DNA of 64,000 bases from Phlebopus portentosus (GCA_037892935.1 JAYXKI010000002.1:2852001-2916000), one strand, 5' to 3'. Counted from the first letter of the stretch, positions 38,551 to 52,089 are shown. The notes: generated by a model from the sequence alone, not told the origin. Translations and numbers: made by a program.

Positions 38551-39968
38551 TCACCGTCCACTAACTCTTCCAGCTCAGTGGGCACCGCTCGGACCTCGAC
38601 CTCTTCAAAGGAGGATTCCTTCGCTTGACCGAGTTCTTCGAGGAGCGCTTCTCTGTCTTCTGGAACAAAGGCTGCGATGATGGCACGTATCGCTTCCCGG
38701 CCTCGCGGGCATTCCCTGATGTAGTGGCCCACCTGACCACACTTGTAACAAGCACGTGTACGACGTGCCTGGTTCATCATCACGTCCATTGGCTGTCCTA
38801 AGCCTCCATACGTCACTCCCGTTGCATCACGACAATCTTGGGCGGGGGGCACAAAGGGACGAGCCGCTTGTTGAGGTGGCACCGTTCGTCGCAGTGGTGG
38901 TACTGGAGCCGGCTTCGTCATAGTCGAGTTTGTCGCCTTCTGCCGACGTTCGGCCATCAGATCCCTGATTTGGCGTTCAACCCTGTCGACCTTGACGGCA
39001 GCCTTCTTAAACTCTTCGTACGACGTTGGTTCATTAGGCAATCTCATGACGCCTTTGACAACCTTGGGGTTTAGTGCCCTCTTCAGGTGACTCATCAACC
39101 ATTCGTCATGCGCTTCCGTCGCTAGACCAGCGTCCACTCGACAGATGTCGAACTTGTTGAAGAACTCATCGGCGTTGAGGTCTCCTTGGTACATCGCATC
39201 AAGTCGTTCGAAAGCTTTCTGAGACCTGGCGGGGTCGTCGAATGAAGTGTCCAGCTTCTTTAAGAAGGCGTCCCAGGCGTCCGTGAACGTCAAGTTGCCA
39301 TCTGCATCGACTGCTCCACTGGTGTAACTCTCCGCCCAGCGAGCCGCGGCACCACTCTTCATGTACAACAGGGCGAACATAATCTTACTCTTGTTCGTCC
39401 TGAACTCTGACTCAGATGCGTAGATGTAGAGGCGCAGTTCTCGCTTGAAGTCCACATAATCGTGTTCGCCATCAAAGTCTCTTGGTTTGGCGACGTGGAC
39501 CTTCTTCGACACCTTTGATCCTTGGTTCGCACCTTCGCCTGCTGCTTGGAGCGCTAGTGCGACCGCTGTTGCGAGATCAGTCATCGCTTCCTTTGACAAT
39601 GACATCTTGTGTTCTTCTTCTTCTTCGTCTTCTTCACTTGGTATGAGCGGCGCTGGTTCTCGAAACTTTCCAAACGCCGGAGAAGGCTCGACAGTGGGGG
39701 CCAATGCTTGAGTGGTCGAACCCGATGGTTCTGGTAAGGGGGCCGTTGGTTGCGTCGGAGTAGGAGGTGAGGGCTCGTCTACGTCGCCTTCTTGTTTCAC
39801 TCTCCAGTGGATGGACCTTCCTTCCCTCTGGGAGTACCACCTCTTGGCAGTCTCGTCCCACCAGGCGCCAAAGACTTGGTTTCCTGCTTTGACGATATAA
39901 TGTCCTCGCGAGGCGCTCCACCTAGAGTTCGCAGGGAGGGCCGCTCGTTGCTCATCAGTTAGCTCCAC
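38526..39968 (-). CDS. Element G Gag
   Basis: Open over its length (about 480 residues counted from a GTG; the frame extends further up). Same layout as Gag of B: Trp-rich N-terminus, Pro-rich linker, acidic run, capsid-like region, zinc knuckle CYKCGQVGHYIREC, end VDGEGFLEDQV. No ATG is available at the N-terminus; the codon that is ATG in B is ACG. It is followed by the frameshift heptamer and stem. Together with B it gives the best view of the intact protein. Confidence 0.9.
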   Translation of the reverse strand: MELTDEQRAALPANSRWSASRGHYIVKAGNQVFGAWWDETAKRWYSQREGRSIHWRVKQEGDVDEPSPPTPTQPTAPLPEPSGSTTQALAPTVEPSPAFGKFREPAPLIPSEEDEEEEEHKMSLSKEAMTDLATAVALALQAAGEGANQGSKVSKKVHVAKPRDFDGEHDYVDFKRELRLYIYASESEFRTNKSKIMFALLYMKSGAAARWAESYTSGAVDADGNLTFTDAWDAFLKKLDTSFDDPARSQKAFERLDAMYQGDLNADEFFNKFDICRVDAGLATEAHDEWLMSHLKRALNPKVVKGVMRLPNEPTSYEEFKKAAVKVDRVERQIRDLMAERRQKATNSTMTKPAPVPPLRRTVPPQQAARPFVPPAQDCRDATGVTYGGLGQPMDVMMNQARRTRACYKCGQVGHYIRECPRGREAIRAIIAAFVPEDREALLEELGQAKESSFEEVEVRAVPTELEELVDGEGFLEDQV

Positions 39969-40239
39969 CTTGATAGGCTGGGGGTGGAACAGGGATCGGG
40001 ATGCTGTTCGGGTGGGACCGACTTCGGATAACCGGCTCGTCTTTGAAATTGATGACTAAATGAAAGGCTCCGAGGTAGATAATGAAGGAGATACTTGTCG
40101 ACGACTGGACTCTATGCGTTACCCACGAGAAGGTTTGATGGGAGTTCCAGAGAAGGGTGATTCGGAGCGCCACGGTGATGTGATTGGTTGATACTTCGGG
40201 TACTATCGGGTCACGTCGGAGTCAATCGGACTTCGACGG
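39969..40239 (-). other. Element G 5' leader, part next to gag
   Basis: Leader sequence matching B and D, interrupted at 40,239 by element F and continued at 52,090-52,238. No gene beyond the AUG-less leader frame noted for B. Confidence 0.75.
40236..40239. repeat. Target-site duplication of element F, left copy
   Basis: ACGG, repeated at 52,090-52,093. The uninterrupted site in A (near 11,880) has it once. Confidence 0.93.
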
Positions 40240-41767
40240 TGAAACTCCTGTGGACGTTCTGATGCCGGACAGGGAGTGTATAGTTCAAGGGGCTGCCCTA
40301 GAATACCTTCAAACAGTCAGCAGAGAATTACACCCGAGCTAAGGGCACGAAGGAGTGGAGGGAAATAGGGATAGACAATGGAAGGGCTTGGAGAGAACCG
40401 GGGATATGAGGGAAGCGCTCGAGGAGGAATTCCGAGGGTAGGCTTCTCCCGAGATCGACGGTGGCGGTGCAAAGGTTAAATCGACTCTCCGGCTCAACTG
40501 CGAGCTCTGGACTAAAGCCGACTAACCCAAGGCACAAGAACTAAACTAACTAAGCTACGCTAGTCGAACCACCAACCCAAACGTGACTAATCGACTGTGC
40601 TAACACACTGGCAAGCGACTGTAGTCGATCTCACTCGTAGTCTTAAGTGTCGGAACGCGGCGTAACGATTCGAAACGCGATTCGATGGACGAAGGACGAT
40701 TGCGTTTCCGATCAAAATGATGCGGAATAGCACCGGGCTGGTCTTGAGGAAGCGGAGAGTGGAAAGTCAAGAGGAAAGGGGTGATATGGTGTCCTTTCCC
40801 GACGACAATGGAGAGGAGAAGGTGTTGCGAGACCAAATGCGAGCGGCACGCGGAGTAACTGAGTTACAAGCGAAACCGGGCGAAACAGATCGAAACACGT
40901 GAGGGGGTCTTGTTTCGGGTGAGAGGAGATAGAGAAGCCTTTATACGATGACGGCGAACTATACAAATGCACGAATGGCTCTACTGCGAAGAGAGATCAC
41001 CGATCGACTGTACAGAACACGAAATGTCGTATATTAGACTATAGAGACGAGAGAGTCCACTACGAACAAGTAGACTAGAGGTCGAGAGGCTTTGAGACGA
41101 TGTGAGACTGCAAGCTAAGCTCCCACTCAGCTCCGACTAAGCTCTCCCTCTACTACGAGAGTCGTGCTATATTTATACTAAACGTCCAAGACTGAGCCTC
41201 CCAGCGGTCAGAGAACCTACGTCATAAAGAAAAGGGAATGCATATCGCTATCTACAAAGGAGAGGAGCACATAGGAATGGTTTAAGGGACACATAGGTCA
41301 AAAGAAACAATACTAAGCATGTCTGGAATGAGAGCATAATGGATTAAAGGGGACGCATATAGAAAGGTCAGAAAATGTGCGGAACCTTCGGAACTGGGTC
41401 TCTTTGAGCGGAACGAAGCGGAACTCGGGGAAACGACTCGGAAGGGCTCTGGCTAGCCTGACAAAGTAAGTCTGCGATGTTTAACAAAGGAGAGGGACTG
41501 AGGACGAGGTTGCAGGGTCAAATCTCTTTGTCTGGAATGCGGATCCGAGGTCCGGAGACTTGTGATCGACGCGTGCAAACTCGATGCCGTGATTCTCCCG
41601 TCTTGATGGCCGATCAAAGAACGGTGCACGTGCCATCTGGACTATGGCATTCTTGCTAAGTTCACTCGTTCGAGCGAAACCAGTCGAAACCGAGCGAAAC
41701 CAGTCGGAACACCGCGGAACTGGTCGTAACGACTCCGTACGTTCCCAAGCTTCAGACTTACTCTTCA
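40240..41767 (-). repeat. Element F left (3') LTR
   Basis: 1,528 bp, TGAAACTCC...CTTCA, with the six-unit 10-bp CGRAAC array at 41,675-41,730. Confidence 0.93.
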
Positions 41768-41895
41768 TCTCCCGGGTTCATGAAATAGTGACCGTCCGCG
41801 GTCACTCCCATCTCAATCCGACGCGTGGGAGTTTCGAAGCATAACGCGTCGCGTCCAAATTTTCTTCCGCTGTCATCTCTTCTTTATTCTCCAAC

Positions 41896-44181
41896 ATGTT
41901 CACTTCCGAAGAAATCGTTGCGCTCTTGGGACCCATCAACTCCGATGACGACTGGAAGGCAGCGGTCGCGAAATTCGAGGCAGACGTCGCCTTGGCCAGG
42001 TCGGCAATGGATGAACTAGACCATGGCGTCACGACGGTAATTCTGCCGGATAAGACAAAACCGGTCGAATGGATCGCGCCTACAGGTTCGATGACGGTTC
42101 GGTGGTTGACGAATCCAGTGATGGAATCTTTGATGGATGGGTGGAAGGCAACCACGGTGCGTAAACCGCGCACTCTAATCAAGAATTTTTGTTAACGAAA
42201 TCCGACAGGCACGGAAGGAAGCATTGGAGCAAGTCCGTCCCAAAGGAACGAAAGAAGTCTGGTCGGAGACGGCGTACTCCAACTACTGCGACACGGACGC
42301 TCTCCTACGGACGCTGTACTACGATCGACGGGAATTTTACGCCAGGATGGAGACCAAATGACGAGCTTTCTTTCGCAGACACAGGGTTCCATTCCATCCT
42401 GCCTCGTTCGATTCGACTCGTGGGTTCTTCTTGGGCGAATCGTTCCCTCCAATGTTCCCGAAACCACGCCCTGACATCGAAAAGGCTCTCGAGAACGTGA
42501 GAATGGAGAGCTCCAAGTTCCAACAAACGGCGAGGTTCACCAGCAACACGGACTACACACGAGACGAAGCTGTCCGGAGTCACGTAGGTACTTCTTCTTG
42601 TCTATCATCTCCATCTAATCCTTCCTACAGCAAGCGTTCGAATATTGGGAGGATATCGAGCAACGACACCTTCGTGCAGGGCACATCCTTCGCATCGACA
42701 GGGTGAAATTGAGAACGGTCCGGCTCCTCTGGGAATACTACGGCTATTCCATCCTTCGTCGTCGGCTCTGTCAACTCGTCCGTGCTCAGGAATCCGAAAC
42801 GCAACAACAACAACAACAACAGCAACAACAACGATCCCAACAAGTGCTGTCTGAACCTTCCCAACCTCTTCCTCAACCGCAACAACAACAGCAGCAACAA
42901 CCAATGTTGCCTGAACAATTTCCTCCGCAACAACAACAACAGCAGCAACATCAAATGCTGCCTCAGGACGTCGATAGTCCAATGGAAGTTGATTCCGCTC
43001 CTCTTCAGGTCGAAACTGGCGAAACGATTGAGGACGGAGAGGTCGCGGAACCGGTCGAAACGCTCGAAACCGGAGCGGAACGTTTGGAAGGGGCTAGCCG
43101 TTCTACACCCTTAACCTCACTCGAACCTACAATGCTCGAGATTGAGCTTCGCGAGAGTGAAAGACGAGAAGAAGAAGAACGCGCTGCTCAACGTGCCGAA
43201 ATCTCCCGGATGGCTGCCGAAATCGAGGCCAACATGCGACAACGGCTGGATGCAGGGACTCGCCGCGTTCGTGGTGTTCGGCAAGTGGTGGACTCGGACG
43301 AGGAGACTCCTGCGATTCAGGAAAGTCCTGAGAGTCCTCCTCCTGGTCATCGGGGAGAAGACTCCATTGTCATGAGTCCAGGCGACGGAGGAATGGATAT
43401 CGGTGATGTGGAAATGGAGGCGAATGAGCCGTTTGAGGCGGACGCAAGCCTTGAAGAGATTCAGGCTCTCAATACCGCGAGCAACAACAACAACAGCAAC
43501 AACAACAACAAAAATAGCGGTACTGCTGCTGTTCCGCGCGAAACTGTCGAAACGCAAGTGAGATGCGTTTCTCCGGCACGACGAGCGTCTTCTCAACCTG
43601 AGGCTGGTCCTTCTAGGATTCCAGCTAATGGTGGTGGTTCTGGTGGTGACGACAACGATAATGACGACGACAACGAACGATTGAGCGATGGGCGCGTTCG
43701 TCATCGGGTTCCGTGCGACCAGTGCCAGAAGTGTGGCTGTGATTGCGTGGGTCTTCCGCAGAGGACCTGCGCTCCGTGCTTGAAGCAGGCGAAGGGCTGT
43801 AGTCTAGCCACGAAGGGCAGGGCTGTAGCCGCGAAGCGTAAGGCAGCTCGGGAGGCGCGCGATCGGGAAGCAAAACACCGGAAAGTCACGGCTCTGGCGG
43901 CCAGATCGGTGGGTGGTCGCGTCGAGCATGAAGCTCTGCAGCGGGAGGTCGGGGAATCCGAGCTGCAGTTCGTGCTGGCGCGGATGGATCACCGGGACAA
44001 GGTCCTGTCCCGGATGCTGAACGAATTCAGCGTCCTCGTAGCGCAGGCGCATGCGGATCGTCGTCTGCTGCTCGAGTTGGCTGAGGTGAAGACAGGGGAA
44101 GGTGAAGACGAGGAAGAGGAAGATAGAGGGGAAGTGGAGAGGGTTCGTCAGTCGAAGGGGAAAGGTAGGGCTCGGGAATAG
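41896..44181 (+). pseudogene. Element F accessory gene: Zn2Cys6-cluster protein (premature stop in exon 2)
   Basis: Exons 41,896-42,156, 42,209-42,583 and 42,631-44,181 with the same two introns as in E; the full frame would encode 728 residues. CGA has become TGA at 42,358-42,360 in exon 2. Exon 3 is open throughout, which shows the reading frame that E lost. The cluster keeps all six Cys (CDQC, C, CAPC, C), but two Arg between the first three became Cys (QKCGCDC), again CpG-type changes. The poly-Q minisatellite has fewer units than in E and the poly-Asp run is shorter. Confidence 0.75.
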
Positions 44182-44626
44182 AGTATAATCATCGCGTATG
44201 CTCTATGTCCTGGTCGGACTTTTGTAAAATAGAAAAAGAAAAGGACAAAAGAAAAAGAAAAATAACTTGTACTGTACATAGTTGTTTTTATAGTTAATTT
44301 ATACGATTTTGTTTCGGTTTTTGTGAATTTTCGTGCGATCGAGCTAGACTGAGTGAAGGCTAGAAGAATAGATCAAAGAATTCAAGGAATAGGATGAAAG
44401 GAAACTGATACGAAGTGAATTGAGGCGTTTCGCCGTCGTTCCGCTGTTTTGAACGGCGAAACCGTGCGGAACTGCGTATTAAGTAAAGTACACGCGTTAG
44501 ATCCTATTGTGGATCACGCTAGCAGAGACGAAACTATAGAAGGAGAATTGGAAGATTAGAATTGATCAGAGGAGAGAGAGAGAATCGGAAATAAGTAAGG
44601 AGCATATATGAAGGGAAATGAATGAT
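44182..44626. other. Convergent 3' region between accessory gene and pol of element F
   Basis: Near-identical to 25,275-25,719 in E, including the 10-bp inverted arms around GTTTCGCCGT. No coding frame. Confidence 0.5.
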
Positions 44627-47600
44627 TTAATCGGAATTTTGGGACTCATCGTCAGGGAATTTCTCTGGCGAATCTTCTATTTTGGATATGTCATCATCTT
44701 CGTCCGATCCAATGAGCTTGGTCACCGGAACAGTCAAATGCGAACGCGGGAAGTACGGAACCAGGCGAAACGCTGCTATTCGGAGTTTCGAAACCGCTCC
44801 ATCGAGTTCGGCGACGATATACGAACCGCCTTGGGTGCGTCGAACTACCACGTAGGGGCCTAAATAGCGGGGTTTCGTTTTACGATTGAGTTCCATCTTG
44901 ATACGCGTGTTTCGCAAGAGTACGAGGCTTCCTGGCTGAAAGTCGTAGTCCTTGATTCTATGCTTCTCCACCTCGGCGAACTGCTTCGCGTATGCATGCC
45001 TTGCACTCATGACGAGTTTCGCAATGCGATCCAACTCTTCTGGACGTTTCTGGAGTTGTTTCGCACGTATTACGATGAGTTCCGACGTCGTAACTGGCGA
45101 ATCGAGCGGCGGTGCTAGGTATGTTGCTTCTGCGAGGTCGAAGGGCAAAACCGCTTCGACTCCATGGGCCATGTAATACGGGGACATTCCTGTCGCTCTG
45201 TTGATTGTGATTCTTTCTGCCCAAAATACCGAGTCAGCGTGATCACTCCAACGCTTGTCATTACCGTCTGCAGCTTTAATCAAGGCTTCCTGTACATCGA
45301 AATGTCTGTGTTCGACTAATCCATTTGCGCGTGAGTTGTATGACGAAATTCGAATGTGGTTGATGTGATACCGCGTCTTCAAGTAATCTAGCGTGGCAAC
45401 GAATGGTGTGCCATTGTCGGTAACGAGTTTGGGGCATGCTCCATATCGACACAAAAGGTTCTGGAAGATAAACTGGCCTACGGTCTTACCAGTTTCTTCT
45501 CGAAGAAGTCTAAATTCGGGATACGCGGTTAACGAACAACGCGCATGCACGATATACCGGAATCCACTCGATTTCGGCATAACCTTCAAGTCAATATGGA
45601 TGCGTTGAAAAAGAGGGGCTACCTCCGGTACGTTTGGCGGGATAAGAATATTCTTCGTCTGGCGTATCTGGCACTCATGACAGGTGCGCATGAAATACTT
45701 CATGTCCTGTCCTAAGGACGGCCACCAAAATCTCTCCAGCAGTCGCATTCGAGTGCAGAAAATTCCTTTGTGTCCTAGATCGTCGTGAGCTTGCTTGACT
45801 AGGTCCCACCTGCGTTTCGCTTCTATTACGACTTGGTGCCGGCCGTTCCACGCCTTTCTCCACAGACGGCCTCCCTTCACGAAGAAGTCAGCTGCGTACC
45901 TGATTAGCTTCGCATAGCCACTATTGCTAAGATTGTCTGGGCGTGTGAGATGCGTGATTAGCTTCGTGACATCATCTAAGCGGCTATCCTTCCTTTTCAC
46001 GGATTCCGTAGAAGGAAATAGGTCCTCGGTCGCTGTTTCGCTAGGTGTTCCGCCCTGTTGCGCTACTTGGTATGTCAAAACCGGCTCTTCTATCGCAAAA
46101 CCGTACGTTTCGTCTACCCAGTCTTCGTACGTTTCATCCGGAGGGGGGTCTTCTTCAGCTGCTCTTCGTCTGGATAATCCATCGGTACATCGGAAATCGG
46201 CTGCTGGGATGTGTCTGAGCTTGAAACTGAAGAGAAGGATACCTGCGATCCATCTGTTAATGGTCGCATTGGGCTGCAGGTCGGGATTGTTGATCATCCC
46301 CTTGATGTATGCTGCGTCCATTTCGACTACTAGATTCCGAACTCCGATGAGATACAGTCGCATCGCGTGCAATGCTCGAAATAAGCCGTATAACTCGATT
46401 TTCGGCTGTGAATACGATGCCTGGGTCTGATTCCAGTTAATAGAGCCGAAACGATTGATCCTTCGCCTTCCATCCGAGTGCTCTTGTCCTAAATACCAAC
46501 CAACTCCAATAATAGACGAGTCTACCGCCAATATTACTTCGTTGTCTGACGCGTAGTCGATTGCGCACAGCACCGGGCAAATAATAACGGCTTGCTTTAG
46601 TTCGTCCATTGCGTTCTGTTCTTCGTCTGTCCACACGAAAATCTGGTTCTTCCTTGTCATGCGGTACAACGGGCGAGCGAGTTTCGAATAATCCTTGACG
46701 AAAATTCGAAGGACTCCTACCATTCCCAGAAATCCTCTGACTTCCGTCAGCATTCTACATGGCGGCCAATCTCGTATCTTCTGCACTTTCGAATCGTCTG
46801 GCTCGCGTCCCTGGTACATTAACTTGTGTCCAACGAATACCGCTGACTCCACACACGGCACCAACTTCTTCCCTGAAAACGTTCCACCTACCGCCTTCAT
46901 TCGCTGCAAAATCCTGTTCACATCGCATATATGCTCATACACGAAACGACAAATCTCGGAGTTTCCCGGTATGGTCTCGTACAAACCGTCTGGTAACTCG
47001 TATCACGATTTCGGACCTAAACCGGGCGCATCGTCTGCGAAAGGGTTCATAACGTGCAGAATCTCGTCCTGAAGGATAAAGGCCATGTCGTTATGCATAA
47101 TCTGCAATGAATTGGTGTATCCCATTGGTAGAACCGTCATTCGAAATGTTCCCAAGGGTGTCTGGAACGTAGTAAGATCTTGTGAGTGTTCGTCAAGCTT
47201 CCTTTGGTCGAATGCAATGAATAAATCCAACTCCGTGTAACAAGCTCGTCCTCCACTGCTCTCCGCGATCGTTTCGACGTTCGGTGGTACTGCTGAATCC
47301 TTGACCGTAACCGCATTAAGATCCTGCAAGTCGATAATGGATCGTAACGTTTCCTTGTCTTTCTTTACCAAGCAAAACCATCTAGATCGATATGACGAAT
47401 TCGACGGTTCAATAACCCCGTTGCGAATCTTCTCTCGAATAAGTTCGAGGGCCTTGTCATGAATTCCTGGGGGAATCGGAATGCTCTTGTGCTGCCACGG
47501 TATATGCGGTATCGTGGGAATGCGTATCGGGTCGAAATACGTCGGATCGAGTGTTCCGCGTTCGGATTCGGTCCATGCTAATGCTTCTTCCTGCAACATA

Positions 47601-48076
47601 ATTAGATTCTTCACTAACAACCTCTCCGCCGGCCACAGAAAGGTATTCTCGTCGATCTTCAGCACTTCCATCCTTTCGGCGGTCACACGACCCGTGGGTT
47701 CGAATGGCTTCGGTACAACTGGCATCTCGGGCATCCCTCTCAACGGATCCGGATGCTGCCTTCGAACGATCCTGTACTCTTCTGGAAGGACTCTCGGGAT
47801 CGGCCTGACTTTCTGCGCTACTCGTTTGTAAGCCATTACTGCTGCATCTTCTTCTTCTGGGGTTTCTAAAACACATGAACGATATGACCGTTCTTCTTTG
47901 TCAGTAGTATAGCAATTTTTGTTTAATAAATAAGGCAATCGTTGGTTGAAAAGAGATGGGATCATGTGTGAGATAAATTCGAAATCATAAGAAAATACCT
48001 GAACCGGCAATTGGTTACTACCATTCTCGTCTCGCCGATTTCTCTCAATCAGTTCCTCGACGCTTGCGGAAAACCC
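44627..48076 (-). pseudogene. Element F pol (one premature stop)
   Basis: Same length and domain order as Pol of E. CGA to TGA at 47,004-47,006, just after the FADD-containing RT region, divides it. In the integrase the sequence GLVERRHF of E reads GLVEHRHF. The remaining coding sequence is open. Confidence 0.9.
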
Positions 48077-50442
48077 TTTGGAAGTGGTCCTCGCACGATC
48101 GTTCGAATTCTGGTGGCCACTTTGCTTTGCTTTCTGCGATCGTTCGGGTCCGTTAAGGTGATATGTTGGTCACCTGACGTGTAATCCTTCGTTTCGCACT
48201 CCGTAATAGCGAAAAACGGTCTCCCCAACAAAGCCTGGAAGGGAGCGTTCGGAACGACTTGCACTTGGAGCGAAACGTCGATCCCGGCTATCGTGAACTT
48301 CGCATTAGAGATCATGCCAATGGTAGATGACCTAGCTGCGTCTGCCGTCTCGAGGATCATTCCTTTGTCAGGGGATAGGGGTATCTGAAGCTTCTCCCAC
48401 ACGTCTTCGCGGAGCAGACACACTACGGCTCCCTGGTCGAGCACACATTCGACTTCCAGGGTGTCTTCAATCAACGCGCTAACGGTCCTGAGGGGCATGG
48501 ATGCCTCTGCGGCAACGCCTTGTCCACTGAGCGCCAGTATTTCCTCCGTCGAAAGCATTTCGCCTGTTTCGACTTGTTCCGATGCAAAACGCCCAACTTG
48601 TAACGTAAGTGAATCATCCACGACCTCACCATATTTGACTTCAGCCGTGTTGTATCTCTTCGCCGTCGTCAGTTCCTTCATCTGTTTCCTAACGTCCGGG
48701 GCGATTGAGAGGAGTTCTCGTTAGCTGATGGTGATAGGGGTATCGAGAGTACGAGTCAGAACGTTGGAGACTGCGCTCAAGTCTTCTATTGGTACGACGT
48801 ATTTATACTGGGGTTGTGATTTCCTGGTAATGTCGTCCTGCTGCGGTGACTGGAGTGACCTTGTCGAGGGCCACGCGCCACTCGGTGGCGCGGGCTGCGG
48901 TTTCGCCTGCGCCTTCTTATGAGGCTGAACTCTAGGGATCTCTACACCATCGGGCTTCGTTCTTCGTCCACCAGCTGCCTTCTTCTTCGCCTCGTTAATC
49001 AAAATTTCCAAACGTTCGATGTCGTAATTTTCCTGCTCGTCCTGATCTTCTTCGTCGTGACTATATGCGTACGCTGGACCAGCTTGATGGCTATAAGCGG
49101 GTGCGACCGACTCGACCATTCCTACTGTGTGTGTTGCCGGGGCTTTAGCATGAAAGCTATCGATTCGTTCTTTGAGATTGTTCCCCGGTAGCGACCTCGT
49201 AATGAGACCGCCGTTCGGCAACACAATCCTTCCATCCTGGCTCCTAACGCACTTTCCGGCTTGGATGTACTCGAGAACCTTCGTACACGATCGAATATAG
49301 TGTCCTGCTTCGCCGCAGAAGTTGCAAACTGGGTTTCGTGGAGTTTCGCTGTGTTCCGCCCCTGGTTGATGCGGAATGTTCCCCTTGCTCAGGGCGTCTA
49401 GTGTAACCTGAAAACTCTTCAACGTATCCATTACCCTGGCCAAATCCACTTCTTCCTTCTTCACGATACTTGTCGAAGCTTCTCCGGTAGCTGGGGGTGG
49501 AAAGTTACTGCCGAAACTGCCCACAATCTTTCCTCCTAGCATGAAATTCGAATGCTCGAGAACGTCTTTAATCTTGTAAGGCGTAGATGAGTCGTGGTCT
49601 GGCAGCTTAATCTCGATACGACGAATGAGCGCCTCTCTAAGGTCTCCTGTAATTCCCATCAGGAACATCTCGTCAGCTTGGGACTCCAAGATCTTTCCGT
49701 TCGTTATAAGATACTTAGAGCGCCTGACGAATTCTCGATGATATTCGCCTAGGTCTTCTCGGTTCTTGATCCCTTTCTTCGCCCGTTCTACGACCAAATG
49801 CTCCAGTTCTCCCTTGGAGTAGCGTTTCCCTGCCGTGAGACTCGGGTACAGAGCTATAATCTCTCTCTTCACTGTCTCCACATCAGGGTTTGGGTCGTTA
49901 ATCTCATCGGTAGTCTCCCAAAGTTCCGCGACGTCGGTCTTCGCATAGTACAAGAACTTTCGGACGTGATCTCTATTGTTCCACGCGGCCTGTCTTGCGA
50001 TTTCTGCAACGTCTTCGAAGAACCTAGGGAGTTCCTTTGGTTCTGAGCCGTCAAACGCTGGGGCACGTTTGTCCCCACGCGAGGGCGGTTGGTACGCCAT
50101 TGCGGTTTGTCGATTTGTAAGTTGTTGTAATACGTTAGCGTTAGCAGACAGACGAGCTATTATCGCTGCGTTGCTGGCTAAGATCTGTTGAGTTCCGGTA
50201 GGTAGTTGGTAATTGGTAGGCGGGCTAGCTGGTCTGTTCGGTGAGCCTGGGGTGGAAGCTGGCACGGATGAGAGGTTGGGGAGTTCTGAATCGGCGATGG
50301 TAGATGGGGAATGATCTAGGGAATCGGTGTTGGAAGGAATGGCGCTAACGGATTGTCGCAAGGGTGTTTCGCTGTGTTCCGCGTTTCCCGCAGTGGAACG
50401 TAAGTTGCGATTGACAATCCTCGGCCTTCGAGTCGGCGGCAA
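48049..50442 (-). pseudogene. Element F gag with protease (one premature stop)
   Basis: Same layout as Gag of E: capsid-like region, zinc knuckle CNFCGEAGHYIRSC and protease with LDQGAVVCLL. CAA to TAA at about 48,721 lies upstream of the protease. The heptamer GGGTTTT before the stop is unchanged (48,070-48,076). Confidence 0.9.
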
Positions 50443-50561
50443 AACCTGATGTTCTACAGGGACTCGAGCGGATTGGCTACGTGTAACTCGTCTGCTAGAC
50501 GAATTTGGCGGGGTATTTGTAATGGTTGGACAGTGAAATCCCCCTCGCCGTGGGCTCCACT

Positions 50562-52089
50562 TGAAACTCCTGTGGACATTCTGATGCCGGACAGGGAGTG
50601 TATAGTTCGAGGGGCTGCCCTAGAATACCTTCAAACAGTCAGCAGAGAATTACACCCGAGCTAAGGGCACGAAGGAGTGGAGGGAAATAGGGATAGACAA
50701 TGGAAGGGCTTGGAGAGAACCGGGGATATGAGGGAAGCGCTCGAGGAGGAATTCCGAGGGTAGGCTTCTCCCGAGATCGACGGTGGCGGTGCAAAGGTTA
50801 AATCGACTCTCCGGCTCAACTGCGAGCTCTGGACTAAAGCCGACTAACCCAAGGCACAAGAACTAAACTAACTAAGCTACGCTAGTCGAACCACCAACCC
50901 AAACGTGACTAATCGACTGTGCTAACACACTGGCAAGCGACTGTAGTCGATCTCACTCGTAGTCTTAAGTGTCGGAACGCGGCGTAACGATTCGAAACGC
51001 GATTCGATGGACGAAGGACGATTGCGTTTCCGATCGAAACGATGCGGAATAGCACCGGGCTGGTCTTGAGGAAGCGGAGAGTGGAAAGTCAAGAGGAAAG
51101 GGGTGATATGGTGTCCTTTCCCGACGACAATGGAGAGGAGAAGGTGTTGCGAGACCAAATGCAAGCGGCACGCGGAGTAACTGAGTTATGAGCGAAACCG
51201 GGCGAAACGGATCGAAACACGTGAGGGGGTCTTGTTTCGGGTGAGAGGAGATAGAGAAGCCTTTATACGATGACGGCGAACTATACGAACGCACGAACGG
51301 CTCTACTGCGAAGAGAGATCACCGATCGACTGTACAGAACACGAAATGTCGTATATTAGACTATAGAGATGAGAGAGTCCACTACGAACAAGTAGACTAG
51401 AGGTCGAGAGGCTTTGAGACGATGTGAGACTGCAAGCTAAGCTCCCACTCAGCTCCGACTAAGCTCTCCCTCTACTACGAGAGTCGTGCTATATTTATAC
51501 TAAACGTCCAAGACTGAGCCTCCCAGCGGTCAGAGAACCTACGTCATAAAGAAAAGGGAATGCATATCGCTATCTACAAAGGAGAGGAGCGCATAGGAAT
51601 GGTTTAAGGGACACATAGGTCAAAAGAAACAATACTAAGCATGTCTGGAACGAGAGCATAATGGATTAAAGGGGACGCATATAGAAAGGTCAGAAAATGT
51701 GCGGAACCTTCGGAACCGGGTCTCTTTGAGCGGAACGAAGCGGAACTCGGGGAAACGACTCGGAAGGGCTCTGGCTAGCCTGACAAAGTAAGTCTGCGAT
51801 GTTTAACAAAGGAGAGGGACTGAGGACGAGGTTGCAGGGTCAAATCTCTTTGTCTGGAATGCGGATCCGAGGTCCGGAGACTTGTGATCGACGCGTGCAA
51901 ACTCGATGCCGTGATTCTCCCGTCTTGATGGCCGATCAAAGAACGGTGCACGTGCTATCTGGACTATGGCGTTCTTGCTAAGTTCACTCGTTCGAGCGAA
52001 ACCAGTCGAAACCGAGCGAAACCAGTCGGAACACCACGGAACTGGTCGTAACGACTCCGTACGTTCCCAAGCTTCAGACTTACTCTTCA
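50562..52089 (-). repeat. Element F right (5') LTR
   Basis: 1,528 bp; TATAAATATA at 51,490-51,499 in the sense direction; CGRAAC array at 51,997-52,052. Confidence 0.93.

Larger units (their letters stand above)
40240..52089 (-). mobile_element. Element F: second family 2 retrotransposon with antisense Zn2Cys6 gene
   Basis: Same organisation as E: left (3') LTR, antisense accessory gene, pol, gag, right (5') LTR, 11,850 bp. The two LTRs have equal length (1,528 bp) and are nearly identical. Gag, pol and the accessory gene each carry one stop made by a C-to-T type change (CAA to TAA, CGA to TGA, CGA to TGA), so this copy is dead despite its young LTRs. Inserted in the leader of G. Confidence 0.93.
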
